DNA from: Seminavis robusta
Taxonomy: Eukaryota; Bacillariophyta; Bacillariophyceae; Naviculales; Naviculaceae
DNA: 49,823 nt
NCBI GenBank assembly: GCA_903772945.1
Contig: CAICTM010000758.1
Location: 1-49,823 of the forward strand
Reading direction: 5' to 3'
Numbering within the stretch: the stretch's first letter is position 1; every line of letters starts with the position of its first letter. Under the pieces are notes generated by a model. The model saw only the letters and a program-made list of their open reading frames with translations, was not told the origin of the DNA and made no database searches. Shown here piece by piece: positions 11,599 to 21,697 of the stretch. Made by a program: the position numbers and the translations under genes.

Positions 11599-12110
11599 TC
11601 AGTTTTCTTCTACCCTTTGCTTTGCTTTTTATTCAGAGCAGCAGGCGTTGTTGTTGTGTTGTTGTTGGCAGAAACTTTGGGCTGGCTTGTGCGTCCATTC
11701 AATCCAAAACTCAGCAACACTCGACAACACGTGCCCATCACACACAGCGATTATGCGGGTTGGAAAAGACACATTTGATTTGCGTAGTTGCACACGATAC
11801 TGTACAGAACGTGCAAAAGGAATTGAAAAACGAAAAAACTCGGGGACCATGATAGGCAGCAGGCATCGTCCCGAATGAATATGATTTTGATTCTTTTTAG
11901 GACGAAACCATGCTGCATGGTTCCCAATGGCTTGGTGCTGTTTAGATTCATGTTTTAGTAGCAACTGGTTGAGATATCTAGATACATAGCTTGTAGTCGA
12001 GTGAAGGTCTGAGTCGAGTCAGCCAAATGTAGAGCGGTCTTGTGGGTGTTCCTGCCAGGCTGAGGTCGGCGGCAAAGAGCTAGGACGAACTTGCCCTTTC
12101 GACAAGCGTC
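11599..12110. other. Intergenic region downstream of the E2 gene
   Basis: This stretch of about 510 bp follows the E2 stop codon. T-rich and TTG-repeat sequence (about 11615-11680) probably belongs to the 3' UTR. No gene, repeat unit or RNA was recognised. Confidence 0.45.
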
Positions 12111-12112
12111 AT

Positions 12113-12300
12113 GGTGTCGGAATAGTGCTCGTCAAGGCTCTTGAGGGCCCCAATGGACACTTCGAAACCACACCCTTGGGGGGAGTCCTGAACCGATTCG
12201 ATTCACCTACGACCAATAGCCTGACCGAAGCAATGTCTGTGTGTTCTGTGGTCTGGTCGCTCAAGAAGCTGCGAACAATCTCAAAGATCCCTCCCAACAC
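12113..12300 (+). pseudogene. Possible relic of an ABCC (MRP-type) transporter
   Basis: The plus frame reads LVKALEGPNGHFETTPLGGVLNRFDS and then runs on without family features. This matches the intracellular-loop signature of ABCC transporters, where the usual pattern is ...aP..FF.TTPlGrilNRFs.D. A stop lies just upstream (TAG at 12125-12127) and no Walker A, signature or Walker B motif is visible nearby. It looks like an isolated scrap of a decayed gene rather than an exon. A chance match of this length to such a specific motif is unlikely but possible. Confidence 0.4.
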
Positions 12301-13358
12301 GAAAACAAAAAGCAGTGGTGGATGGACTTGTCAGACTCTTCTTCTGGACTGTAGCAAGATTCCTGCAGCACACATCTTTCAAATGTGAGAACCAATGTCT
12401 CCTTGCTCGTTCCTGGCCAAGTGGCGGTATCGGTACCTCCAATCAAGTGGTGGTGCGGCACAGCCGTTCCGGAAGCGGTACGAGTCGGCTACGACGGCCG
12501 GACACGAAATGGCCGCTGTCAAACCAGCCCTAGCTAGCTAGTAGTATGCCTTAGCAGCCACGGTCCAGAATCCAATCACAGCAATAACTAGCTACGAGTT
12601 GAAGCCATTTGGCAGCCCCCAGATAGTGGGTTCTACATTCGGAACAAAACGACGAGGCGGTTGCATTCCATCCCCGCCCATTCATCCGTGCTATCAATGC
12701 TTGTCTTTCAGATATCCAGGGGCTAAGAAACCAACCCACTCTTGCTCGTTTCGTCGAGCACAGGTTTAGTTTGCCAGTACCAGGTACCTCTATGCGATTC
12801 GTACCTAGCTAGTAGCTAGCAGCCTACAAGGAATCTCCCCCAAAGAAGGCAGTGTGAGCCCAGCTATCTTGATTGACTGAGGGGGCTGATCCGAGCAGTG
12901 GTACCACAGCTCTGGTTGCTTGGCCTTGATGGTGGTTTTGCCTTTTGTAGTATTGTGAGCCAACTTCCCCTTGAGCTTGACTGTATCATATCCCCATCAT
13001 CCCAAGATGTTGGATTCCAAGAGTCGTCTACATCATCGATGACCTCAGAGACATAACATGGTGCTGGGTTGGCACTCGTGATCTATCGTGGTCACGCCTC
13101 AGTGACCCCGTAACAAAAAATCGTCCTTCTAACGGCGAACCTGTCGCCATTTTTCTTGAACAAGAGTGAAACCGTTGGATCAAGAGGTTTTCATTTCTAT
13201 ACAAGAGATGTCCTCTCACAGAATCGACTAAAAAGAGGTACGCTCAAAGGGAGACAATTAAGCCAGCAACAAAACTGAAGTCGATTCTCTTGTGGTGGCA
13301 AAAGAACAAAACAGTGGTACTGCGTGGGAAAGTTCCACAGCAACTTTAGAAGGCCACC
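12301..13358. other. Intergenic region upstream of the metacaspase
   Basis: About 1 kb with no supported gene. CTAGCTAG-type words recur near 12530, 12588 and 12805-12825. The final part should carry the promoter of the metacaspase gene, whose start codon has a strong context (gccaccATGg). Confidence 0.45.
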
Positions 13359-15686
13359 ATGGAAGAAGCCCAAGAACAAGCTGAGAAATACATTCCCGCC
13401 GACGTTCGTTTGATCTCAGGGTGCAGAGATGAACAGACTTCGGCGGACGTCTCCAATGTAGCAGATTTCAAGCTCCCTGACCCCTCAGGGAAGGCTGGTG
13501 GGGCATGCACCTCGGCCATGCTGCAGGTCCTGTACGCGGATCACACGGATACCTCTGAAGATCTGACCTTTGAAGAAGTGATTCTAAAGATCCGGGACAA
13601 CCTATCAGAGAACTTTAGTCAGGTGGGTGCAGTCGTCGCCGTAGTTTGAGTTTTGTTGTGATGATGTTGGCTTGTTCAAGTCTTTCTCACGTGGTTCTGG
13701 CTCGTGCGGTTCTGATTCTCTCCCTTTATCTGCGCTATTTGCATGAGGATAGATACCCCAGTTGTCCAGTTCTCGAAATATGAATGTCAACGAGAAATTC
13801 CACATCGTCCCAGACGAATTTGAAGGCACAAAGCGTGCTGTAATGATTGGAATCAACTATGTCGGTCAGGATGGAGAGCTATCTGGATGCCACAACGATG
13901 TGAACAATGTAAGTTGCAATAATTTGATCCATCTCTCTGATGTTCTGCTCTGGTTGCAGTTCAACCTCACTTCTTCTTGTTCTTTATTATTGTTCTGCGA
14001 AAGATGATGGAATACCTGTTGGAAGTTCACGGATTTGAACATGAAAACATCACCCTTCTAATGGATGATGATGACGATGATCACATTGAGCCCACAAAAG
14101 AGAACATCCTCGCTGCGTACGAGAAGCTAGTTGAAGAAACCGAAGAAGGGGACGTTGTGTTCTGTCACTTTTCCGGTCAGTAACCAAGCCGAGTTGTTTG
14201 ATGCTGGATACCTACATCGTAGGGACTTCTTTTTGCTCACTTTTACCGTATGGTCTGTATGTTTTTTCTCTGAATGTCCACAGGTCACGGTGGTAGGCTC
14301 AAAGACGACGATGGCGATGAAGGTACGTGTTGTTGTCTTCATTAAGACGAGAGCTTGGAGCAGTAGGCTTGTGTTTGATCCCTAACGATTCTGTATTCCA
14401 TTACTGCAGATGATGGTTTCGACGAATCTTTGGTACCTTTGGATTATTCAACGGGGGGCCAGATCCGTGATGATGACCTCTTGACGAACCTGGTTCGTAA
14501 GATGCCATCGGGCGTTACCATGACGTGTGTTTTTGACTGCTGTCATTCTGGTACAGTTCTTGATTTGCCCTTTGTGTTCATTGGAGATGGTGAACACGAA
14601 GCAATGGAATCGGCAGAAGGATACAATTTCGGTGGAGGTGGAGGAGACGATGACGAAGAGTTCGTGGATGATGAGAATGAGAACAACAATGCTGCTGCCG
14701 CGTCGCCACCGCCCAAGAAGAAGAGCGGTGGGTTTTGCTGCTTCGGCGGGAAAGAGGAAGAATCAGATGATGAATTCGACGGCGAGGAAGGTGAAGATGG
14801 AAAGCCTCCTGGCCACAGAAAAGTCATCGTTATTGGAGCATCAGGAATGGTGGGGCGGGCCGTTCTCCCGGTGCTGGTGTTCCGGTATGGAGAGCACCTC
14901 CAAGTCTATGCTGGTACGCGTGATCCGTCGTCGTTCGAAGCTGTGAAAGGAGTGAATGTGGTCAAGGCAGACATGGCGGACAAGAAGTCACTGACGAAAA
15001 CACTGAAGCATTTCGACAGAGCCATGATTATTGTACCAAACAATCGACCTGATCTTGCAGCAAACGCACTGGAGGCCGCTGATAGCGCAAAGAGCATCAA
15101 CTTTGTTTTGGTCTTGTCCGTGCTCACGGCTCCTCTTACTGATACAATATTCGGAAAACACTTCAACGAGATTGAGACAAAGGCGAAGCAGGTCTTTCCC
15201 GCATCATACTGCATCCTTCGTTGTCCCGTTTTCATCGATTCGCTCTTGACATATGCTGAATCCATCAAGGAAGACGGCTCCTTCTCCGATCCTCGTGATC
15301 CTGACATGCCGTTCACGCCCATCGCTGTAAGGGATGTCGCACGAGCGGCCTCCGACATCCTTGCAAAACCAAACCAAAACGCAGAGAAGACGTATAAGCT
15401 TGTTTGCGCGCCATTCTCACTGCACGACCAGGCTGCCGCCTTGAGCAGTGTTCTCGAAAAGGCCATCACGGTGTCGACAATTGAATACGAGGCCTGTCGA
15501 GATGGATACTTGGAACAAGGCTACCCAGAATGGCAGGTTGATGGCACACTGGAGGTATTCAAGCTTATCGACGAGGGCAACGAAATCACAAACGAAGCGG
15601 AGTCCGGCGACTTTGAGGAGATTACGGACTCGAAAGCAACAACCATCGAAGAGTGGTGCCAAATCAACGCTTCCAAGTTTATGTAA
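13359..15686 (+). CDS. Type III metacaspase fused to an NmrA-like NAD(P)-binding domain
   Basis: Five exons (13359-13622, 13753-13908, 14004-14175, 14284-14322, 14410-15686) join in frame through GT-AG introns of 87-130 nt to give 635 aa. Residues 1-88 are the p10-like part, with [10 protein letters not shown] and [16 protein letters not shown]. The p20 part follows (about 110-285), with [22 protein letters not shown] (catalytic His199) and FDCCHSG (catalytic Cys255). p10 before p20 defines type III metacaspases, Arg/Lys-directed cysteine proteases of algae. Cys194 and Cys250 lie about where the redox-switch cysteines of a described Phaeodactylum enzyme are (from memory). After an acidic, Gly-rich linker with GGFCCFGG, residues about 347-635 form an NmrA-like/atypical SDR domain with the dinucleotide motif GASGMVG (353-359) and no SDR YxxxK pair at the usual place. 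Both halves share one exon, so the fusion does not depend on a splice guess. A redox-sensing role for the added domain is inference. Confidence 0.92.
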
Positions 15687-15732
15687 CATCCGCGTCGTGC
15701 TGACGCTCATTGGTACTTGCTTGCCTTGACTC

Positions 15733-16250
15733 TCAACTTAAGTGATTGATAACAAGGCAAACGGGAGATCTCGACATCATTAGTCTATTCGACAGCGCTG
15801 TGGAGGCTGTGAATAAGAGAATAGCTGTAAGCTGCATAGTTATCTGCGTATCATTATCATCAGCGTGCTTAGTCACTTCTTTGTTTCTAAAGAACATGTA
15901 GCAGATGTGAACACTGCATAAATGCATACCTGAAACCGCACATCCCAAACACGAGGACCCACACAAGGCCCAGCATGAAGGCCGTCTCCCAGGTGCGGAC
16001 AGCTTGGTGTACTGCTTGACGGCATCGTTTGCGCCTTGGATGGAATCCATCAGGCGAGTGACGGTTTCCCCTTCCATATTGTCACTCTTCTGGAGCACCC
16101 AGAGGAATCCACCAATGGCGACTTCTGCCTGATGGACATGTTCAAAGCCACATTCTTCTGCCAGGCCCGGCTCAAGAAAACCAACACCTGACCCATACCC
16201 ATGCAGCCAGGACCCATATCAGGACCAATGCCTCTCTGGCCAACACTCTA
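15733..16250 (-). pseudogene. Decayed membrane-protein gene (frame-shifted)
   Basis: On the minus strand, protein-like sequence jumps between frames. From high to low coordinates these are VLVFLSRAWQKNVALNMSIRQ (about 16205-16130), then EVAIGGFLWVLQKSDNMEGE onward to KQYTKLS (about 16125-15990), then VRTWETAFMLGLVWVLVFGM (about 16005-15950). The last is a good membrane helix and ends at a CAGGTATGC donor-like site. No splice pair explains the frame changes over such short distances, so at least two frameshifts are inferred. The family is not recognised. A poorly assembled live gene would look similar. Confidence 0.35.
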
Positions 16251-16505
16251 GCTAGGACCAATGACACTCCTCCAAATTCTTAGCCCAAAACCAGACAACA
16301 ACGTCAGGAGCAACCCCAGGTCCACACGAATAGCAAATTTGCACCGTCGAAACCATACATTCCAACGGTTTTTGACAGCTTTGTCAGTTTAAGATCTTGG
16401 ATCTTGGATCTCTGCATCTCCCACGTCCAATGTCTCTGCCACCACTCATCACAACTTACAAACCGAAGAAGACGAAAGGGGTTGGCAGAAGCGACAGAGG
16501 ATATC

Positions 16506-17585
16506 ATGCAAAGAAACATTATTCAGGGGCTGAAGAAGTTTGGTGGACAACTGAAGGAGAATCGCGAGGTTTTTGGTGCAACTCCCATCCTTGTGGTGGA
16601 AAGTGCCCTTCGGGTACCGAAAAGCACGGGAAAGCGAGCAGCTAAGAAGGAAGAACCATCCCAGCTATCGCAGCATGTGCAGCTCTTGCTCGGATCTTCT
16701 GGCTTGAGAAGTACTTCGACGAGACCGTCAACGGACCATTTTCCATTCCAGGAAGATGTGAATCAAACAGCTGCCTTTGCCCAACGACTTGGTGCCTCCA
16801 CGATCATCGGAGTGGGAGGCACAGCTGCCTTGGAGCTGGCCAAATCGGTAGCACAAGAATCCAGCAATTTTGAAGAGCTTGTGCTCGTTCCAGGAACCGA
16901 TGGAGCCACGCTTTTGACGGCGACCTCTCATCCATTGCTTACCGACCCTGAACAAAACGCATTGATTCCAGGGCCCGCCTCGCTGAGAGACGATTTGGGA
17001 TTTCATCTTGTTCTGCCAGAATTGAACCGTTCAAAAACTGATCCACAATTGACAGCAGTGTATTCAAGTCTTGTCCTCGGGTTGGATGCTATCTATCGGA
17101 GAGATAGCGACGACAAGGAGTGCATAACAATGATACAATCCGCGGCAACAATTTTGGAGCATGTCAACGACGGAAGCCTTGGCAGTGTCAAGGATACAGA
17201 AATACAAGATCTCATGCTTTGGGCTGGATCAAGAATGTTGTTTGGGGTGGACAGCGGGAGCTACCGATCAATCCCATTGGCATTGACATGTTCTCTCATC
17301 CCTACAACATTTTCCAGCTATTCCTTTGGCGACTTTATGTCCTGCCTGCTGCCTGGTGTGCTTTCTCTCTTGGAAGAGAAGGACGAGTACAAAGATTTGG
17401 CCCTGGAGATTTCATCTAGACTTGGCCAGCATTGCCCTCGATTGGAAAACTTGCAAGGGGGTGCAGTCTCTATCAACGCCCTTTTAGCACAAGTTCAAAC
17501 CACTGCAGACTTGTGGGATTGTCAAGATGCCCCTGATGCTCAGCTGGAGAAAGTGCTGAGTGTCAGCCTCGAGTCAAACCGGTAG
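16506..17585 (+). CDS. Iron-alcohol-dehydrogenase-like protein lacking metal ligands
   Basis: Single-exon frame of 359 aa from the ATG at 16506. The frame is open upstream to about 16404 but contains no earlier ATG. The fold signature is that of the iron-containing alcohol dehydrogenase / dehydroquinate synthase-like superfamily: an N-terminal ATPILVVESALRV strand, then a Rossmann-like ASTIIGVGGTAALELAKSVA in place of the usual GGGSxxDxAK. LVLVPGTDGATLLTA stands at the place of the PTT.GTGSE loop, and an all-helical C-terminal half ends near residue 359. Family enzymes use NAD(P) and a metal held by one Asp and three His. Here LGLDAIYRR keeps the Asp (about 194) but has Arg at the first His, and ALTCSLIPTTFSSYSFGDF has no His at either later position. 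A catalytically altered or regulatory relative is inferred. No neighbour hints at its role. Confidence 0.65.
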   Translation: MQRNIIQGLKKFGGQLKENREVFGATPILVVESALRVPKSTGKRAAKKEEPSQLSQHVQLLLGSSGLRSTSTRPSTDHFPFQEDVNQTAAFAQRLGASTIIGVGGTAALELAKSVAQESSNFEELVLVPGTDGATLLTATSHPLLTDPEQNALIPGPASLRDDLGFHLVLPELNRSKTDPQLTAVYSSLVLGLDAIYRRDSDDKECITMIQSAATILEHVNDGSLGSVKDTEIQDLMLWAGSRMLFGVDSGSYRSIPLALTCSLIPTTFSSYSFGDFMSCLLPGVLSLLEEKDEYKDLALEISSRLGQHCPRLENLQGGAVSINALLAQVQTTADLWDCQDAPDAQLEKVLSVSLESNR

Positions 17586-19123
17586 CAGCGATGCTACCTG
17601 CACTTGCCTCCTCAAAGGGGGTGGCGCCATTTAGCTATCGAAGGGTCTGTACACTGAGGTCTGAGCTATGGTTGCTACGCACAGGTCGTTGCTCGTGTTG
17701 AAGAGAGTGGTATCTGTAAAGGAGGTTGGAGAGGGAAGGGGAAGGCAAGGATGATAGGAGGTATGGAAGAGAGGCAAACCCACTGTCACTACCCTGTTTC
17801 CCTTGGAACTAAAATTTTTATGATGGCTGTTGTCTTCAGTTGCATGCGCTATCCGAGTGGACCCAGGAATAGAATATTTGTTTTGAGATCAGAGTCATAT
17901 TTTAGGCCAAATGTCCCGATGACACCAAAGCTATGCTGAACCTACCGCAAGGGAACAGGGCCAGCATTCAGTGTGTAGAGCCAAGGTTCTGTTGCCCTGG
18001 TGTGGGAGTCTCTAATAATAGGTAAGTTGTGCTGACATTATCTTCAGCAAGAGCAGTTGTGCGTACCGCTAGCTACGCAGTTCTCGCCATCGCATCATTC
18101 TAGTAATGGAAAACTTGGTATTGGGCAGGACTAGCTAGGAACGTAACTGCAAAAGTTCGAGGTGGCTGTCAGCGAGGAGATCCACTCTGCCACGAAGCCA
18201 GAACGCCTTGCCATCGGTCTACGATTGTATATCATACACCGCACACCATGCTGTGAATCGAAAGCACCAAAGCTACCCACGTGCCACTTTAATGATGCCG
18301 TGCACGACAGGTTTGTGTACCAGCTATAATAATGACTTTGTCAATCGCAGCCACTGCAAGAACAGTGCATTCAATCCTCGCACCCAGTTCTCACAGCAAC
18401 CCTCCGATACCTCTCCTATGAACACCTGCCTGAGTTCGCCAATGCCCTCTTCCCCCTTGGAGACTGGTTGTTCCTCTGCAAACCACCCCTATACGGTATA
18501 CAACCCCAACACAGCGCAGTCGGGTTGACTGTGTGTCTTCACCTGTGCCTTCATCAGCACCCTCCTGCACAATGAAACCCCAACTTTTACGCAGGTTGAC
18601 ATGGCACAATACCCACAATGGATGGCCCTGTTCCTTCTTGAATGCCAGCTGCCCATCGGGTAGCTGCCTACACATTCACCATTGGCCACCTCATATCAAC
18701 TCACAACCCTGTATCACCCTGTCTATCGTACAGGCCGGGCTCCCAGCAATGACTGGGAGAGCACTGCAAGCTCCTCTATCAACTAAGGAGAGTAGTGCTA
18801 GTAGTAGTAAATTATTCCACCCAGGCGCTTCAGCAACTCGAGTTACCCAAACCCTCACACAGCACCAGTGGAGATTAACGAACGAACGAACTTCTTTGTG
18901 TCAATCATCGGCTTTCGTGCAGAGGTCCATCCCATCCTTCCGCAAGCTGTCTACTGTACCAAGGCAAAGACTTGCTTAATAAACCAATGTTGTTGTTGAA
19001 TCCATGTACTGTAACTTGATTTATTGACTTAGTATTGTAGAAGTAGAACGAGATCGAAGCAAACTGCATGTCACGAAACTCAATCAAAGAGTAAGTGCAT
19101 GCTTCACCAGCGCTTCGACCCGT
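17586..19123. other. Intergenic region, about 1.5 kb
   Basis: No gene is supported between the Fe-ADH-like gene and CK2 alpha. Around 18366-18590 several frames are open on both strands. One plus frame reads LRYLSYEHLPEFANALFPLG, and a later frame reads VDMAQYPQWMALFLLECQLP near 18600-18660. These could be decayed coding DNA but match nothing I recognise. The part next to 19124 should include the CK2 alpha 3' UTR. Confidence 0.4.
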
Positions 19124-20458
19124 TTACACAGCATAGCCAGCAGACGATGGCTGAGCACTCCTTGCTGCAGCATCTCTGGCAGCGGCTTCTCTTACAGGCG
19201 CAAAGTACTGATGGGCCATAGCTTCCTTTGCTGACATTCTTTCTTGGTGATCATATCTGCGCCAGAATCCAAGACGAGAGTGTGAGCCCACAACATACAC
19301 ACGGTCCAAAGAACAGAAAACCACGCAATAATAACAAAGAAACGTACCGGAGTAGTTTGGAGACAAAATCAATTGCCTCGTCCGAAACTAGATGCTGATT
19401 TTCGGGAGTAATGAACTTCTGCCAAGGCTTCTTGGAATGACGACCCAAAATGCCATCAAAATGAGGATCCAACTCCAAGTCGTAGGTATCGAGGTAATGA
19501 AACAGCTCTTCCGTGCCCAATACCTTGGCAATCTTGACGAGCTGATCGTAATTGTCGTGGCCATGGAAAAATGGTTCTTTTCGGAAGATCATCCCCGCAA
19601 ACATGCAACCAAGACTCCACATATCCAAGGAGTAATCATATTCCTGCAAGTCGACCAAGAGCTCTGGTCCTTTGAAATAGCGCGATGCTACCCTGACATT
19701 GTATTCCCTTCCGGGATGATAGAATTCCGCGAGACCCCAATCGATGAGTCTGAGCTGTCTTTTCTCGTGATCAATCATGACATTATGTGGTTTGACATCG
19801 CGATGCATGACACCGTTGGAATGACAATAATCGAGCGCCTTGAGAAGTTCAAAAATGTAGTATCGAATATCATAGTCCGACAGAGTAGGGTACAGTATCT
19901 TGAAATCGGTATTGTTGACGTGTTCAAAGATAAGTGAGGGTGTCTTGCTTTGAGGATCCCGGACGACATCCAAGAGTTGAATAATGTTGGTTCCACCACA
20001 CATATTCTGCAAGATCTTAATTTCACGCTTGATCTTTTTCTTTTTGACAGGTTTCAGTATTTTAATGACACATTTGGTGTTGTTCACTACGTTGATGCCT
20101 TCAAAGACCTGTCAGTCGTACAATGCAATAGTGTCCAAAGATGAGCCAACAATTTTTTTGCATGGGTAGCATTCAGCTTAATGACATGGGTAGCATTCAG
20201 CTATCTTACCTCACTGTATTTTCCGCGTCCAATCTTTCGGATCACTTCGTATTCTTCCTGGTCACCCCAATTGACCGTCAATGCTTCATAGTCCCAATAG
20301 TCTCTGGGACGATGGACGTTGACATCCGCATACACTCTGCGGATTGACAAGAAAATGCAGTACCAAATAAAAATTTAGAAACACAAACACAAAGAAAAAG
20401 ACTTTGTTCTTGAGCAACACTGCATTGACTCGAAAAGCACTCACCGAGACCGACTCAT
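19124..20458 (-). CDS. CSNK2A: Casein kinase II catalytic subunit alpha
   Basis: Four minus-strand exons (20458-20445, 20336-20210, 20108-19348, 19256-19124) with GT-AG introns of 108, 101 and 91 nt give 344 aa. The first exon encodes only MSRSR minus one base; its phase and the family-typical next residues [18 protein letters not shown] support it. CK2 is an acidophilic, constitutively active Ser/Thr kinase of nucleus and cytoplasm. Visible features are the Gly loop GRGKYSEVF, the catalytic Lys63, and the basic patch [15 protein letters not shown] that binds substrate and is typical of CK2 alpha. Also present are HRDVKPHN with Asp151, the CK2-specific DWG in place of DFG, and GPELLVD. The C-terminus is short with an Ala/Arg-rich tail ([20 protein letters not shown]). 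Identification is certain. Confidence 0.97.
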
Positions 20459-21697
20459 GATGCTGTCTGGTAGAAGCGATGGCACTGGCGTTGGTCTCTT
20501 GGTCTGCTTCTTATAGTAAGGATTCGGAACCACCCAACTTTTTCTGCCCTGCTGCAGTGCCCAACGCTTGTTGAAAAGAACGGCGCTGGCACGTATCCTG
20601 CCAGGGTTCTGCTAACGAACTAGTGGTTGTCTTTGTTTGTTTGTGGTGTCCGAAAACGAACCCTTTGCTTGGCTTCCACGTTCCGACGGTGGCGATGGAC
20701 TCGACTGAGAATCAATCAGTGATGATGTGAGCGATGCGCTCTGGAAGCTCACTTCAGACGGTTCCCTCTGCTATGGCTGGATGCCTGTGCTTCTATGGCG
20801 TATCTATTGTTTGTTTGTTTCTTTGTTTGTTTGTCTCTGGCTCCGACAAAAGCCATCAACAAAGGTGAGCACAGACAACGGTGTCGGCACTCGAGTTGGG
20901 TTGGTTGAGTCCTATTGCCATCCAACCTTCCTGTCGTCATGACCGTCCAAACGAGTGGAACAGAGCCTGCGATATCCTGGAGCGCCGGAGGGAATGCGGA
21001 AAATTGACGCCTGTCTGCAAGACTGCCCGGCGAAGTGCCGACGCGCTTGAGAGTCTTTCTCACCAAGGTTATGGTCACAGCAGCCACTCTGGCTTGGCGT
21101 GGCCCCCAAAACTACTGGAGCTTCTTGGACCCCCACTTGGACTACCAAGGGTACGTACGGTTCGGTAGACTACATACTGCCAAGTACCGCTGGAAAGCCG
21201 CACAGACAAAGAGGGGCCGCCACGCCAAGCACACACAGGACGCAGCAGCAAAGAGGCACTGAATGGATGTCTGTTGTAACTCTGTGTTGTGTTGGGTCTC
21301 CGCAGCTACTACTACAATCGCTCTGTGTGAACCAAATCCAATTGAGCCAAGCAGCCAAACAAACAACCCAAAGAAAGGAGACGAGGCGCACTGAGTGTCT
21401 CTCTTGCGGAAACGGATCACTATCGATAGTAATTGTAGTACTATTGCTCCGCATGCTGAGATAGTGGAGTCGAGTGTGAGCAAGAGACACGAACAAACAG
21501 CTTTTTCACGCGTTGCTGTGGCTGTTGCGCCTGCTGCTATTGGCTACTACTTGACTGCTAGTGTGTAGAGCACCCACAACAACAACAACCAAGACACAAC
21601 AGCTGCAAGAAGAACTGTGGTCGTTGTTGTAGCTAGCAACGCGGAGCACAGACAACCCACCAAACACAAGAAGCAAATCAAGTCAGGAGGTCCAAAG
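20459..21697. other. Divergent intergenic region between two kinase genes
   Basis: About 1.24 kb between the CK2 alpha start (-) and the start of the next kinase (+). It contains a TTTG-type microsatellite near 20807-20835 and a shorter one near 20630-20645. Open frames on both strands at 20.7-21.5 kb overlap each other and show no domain. The leader of the plus-strand kinase carries a CAACAACAACAACAA run at about 21577-21592. Confidence 0.45.
20807..20835. repeat. TTTG microsatellite
   Basis: Imperfect tandem TTTG/TTTC tetranucleotides, visible directly, in the intergenic region upstream of two divergent kinase genes. Confidence 0.8.

Noticed and set aside
16404..16505. N-terminal extension of the Fe-ADH-like frame
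   Set aside because: The frame is open but begins with a non-ATG codon and matches no family sequence. The ATG at 16506 was preferred.
20881..21496. Overlapping frames of 75-121 codons between the two kinase genes
   Set aside because: They overlap on both strands, have no domain, and lie where promoters are expected.
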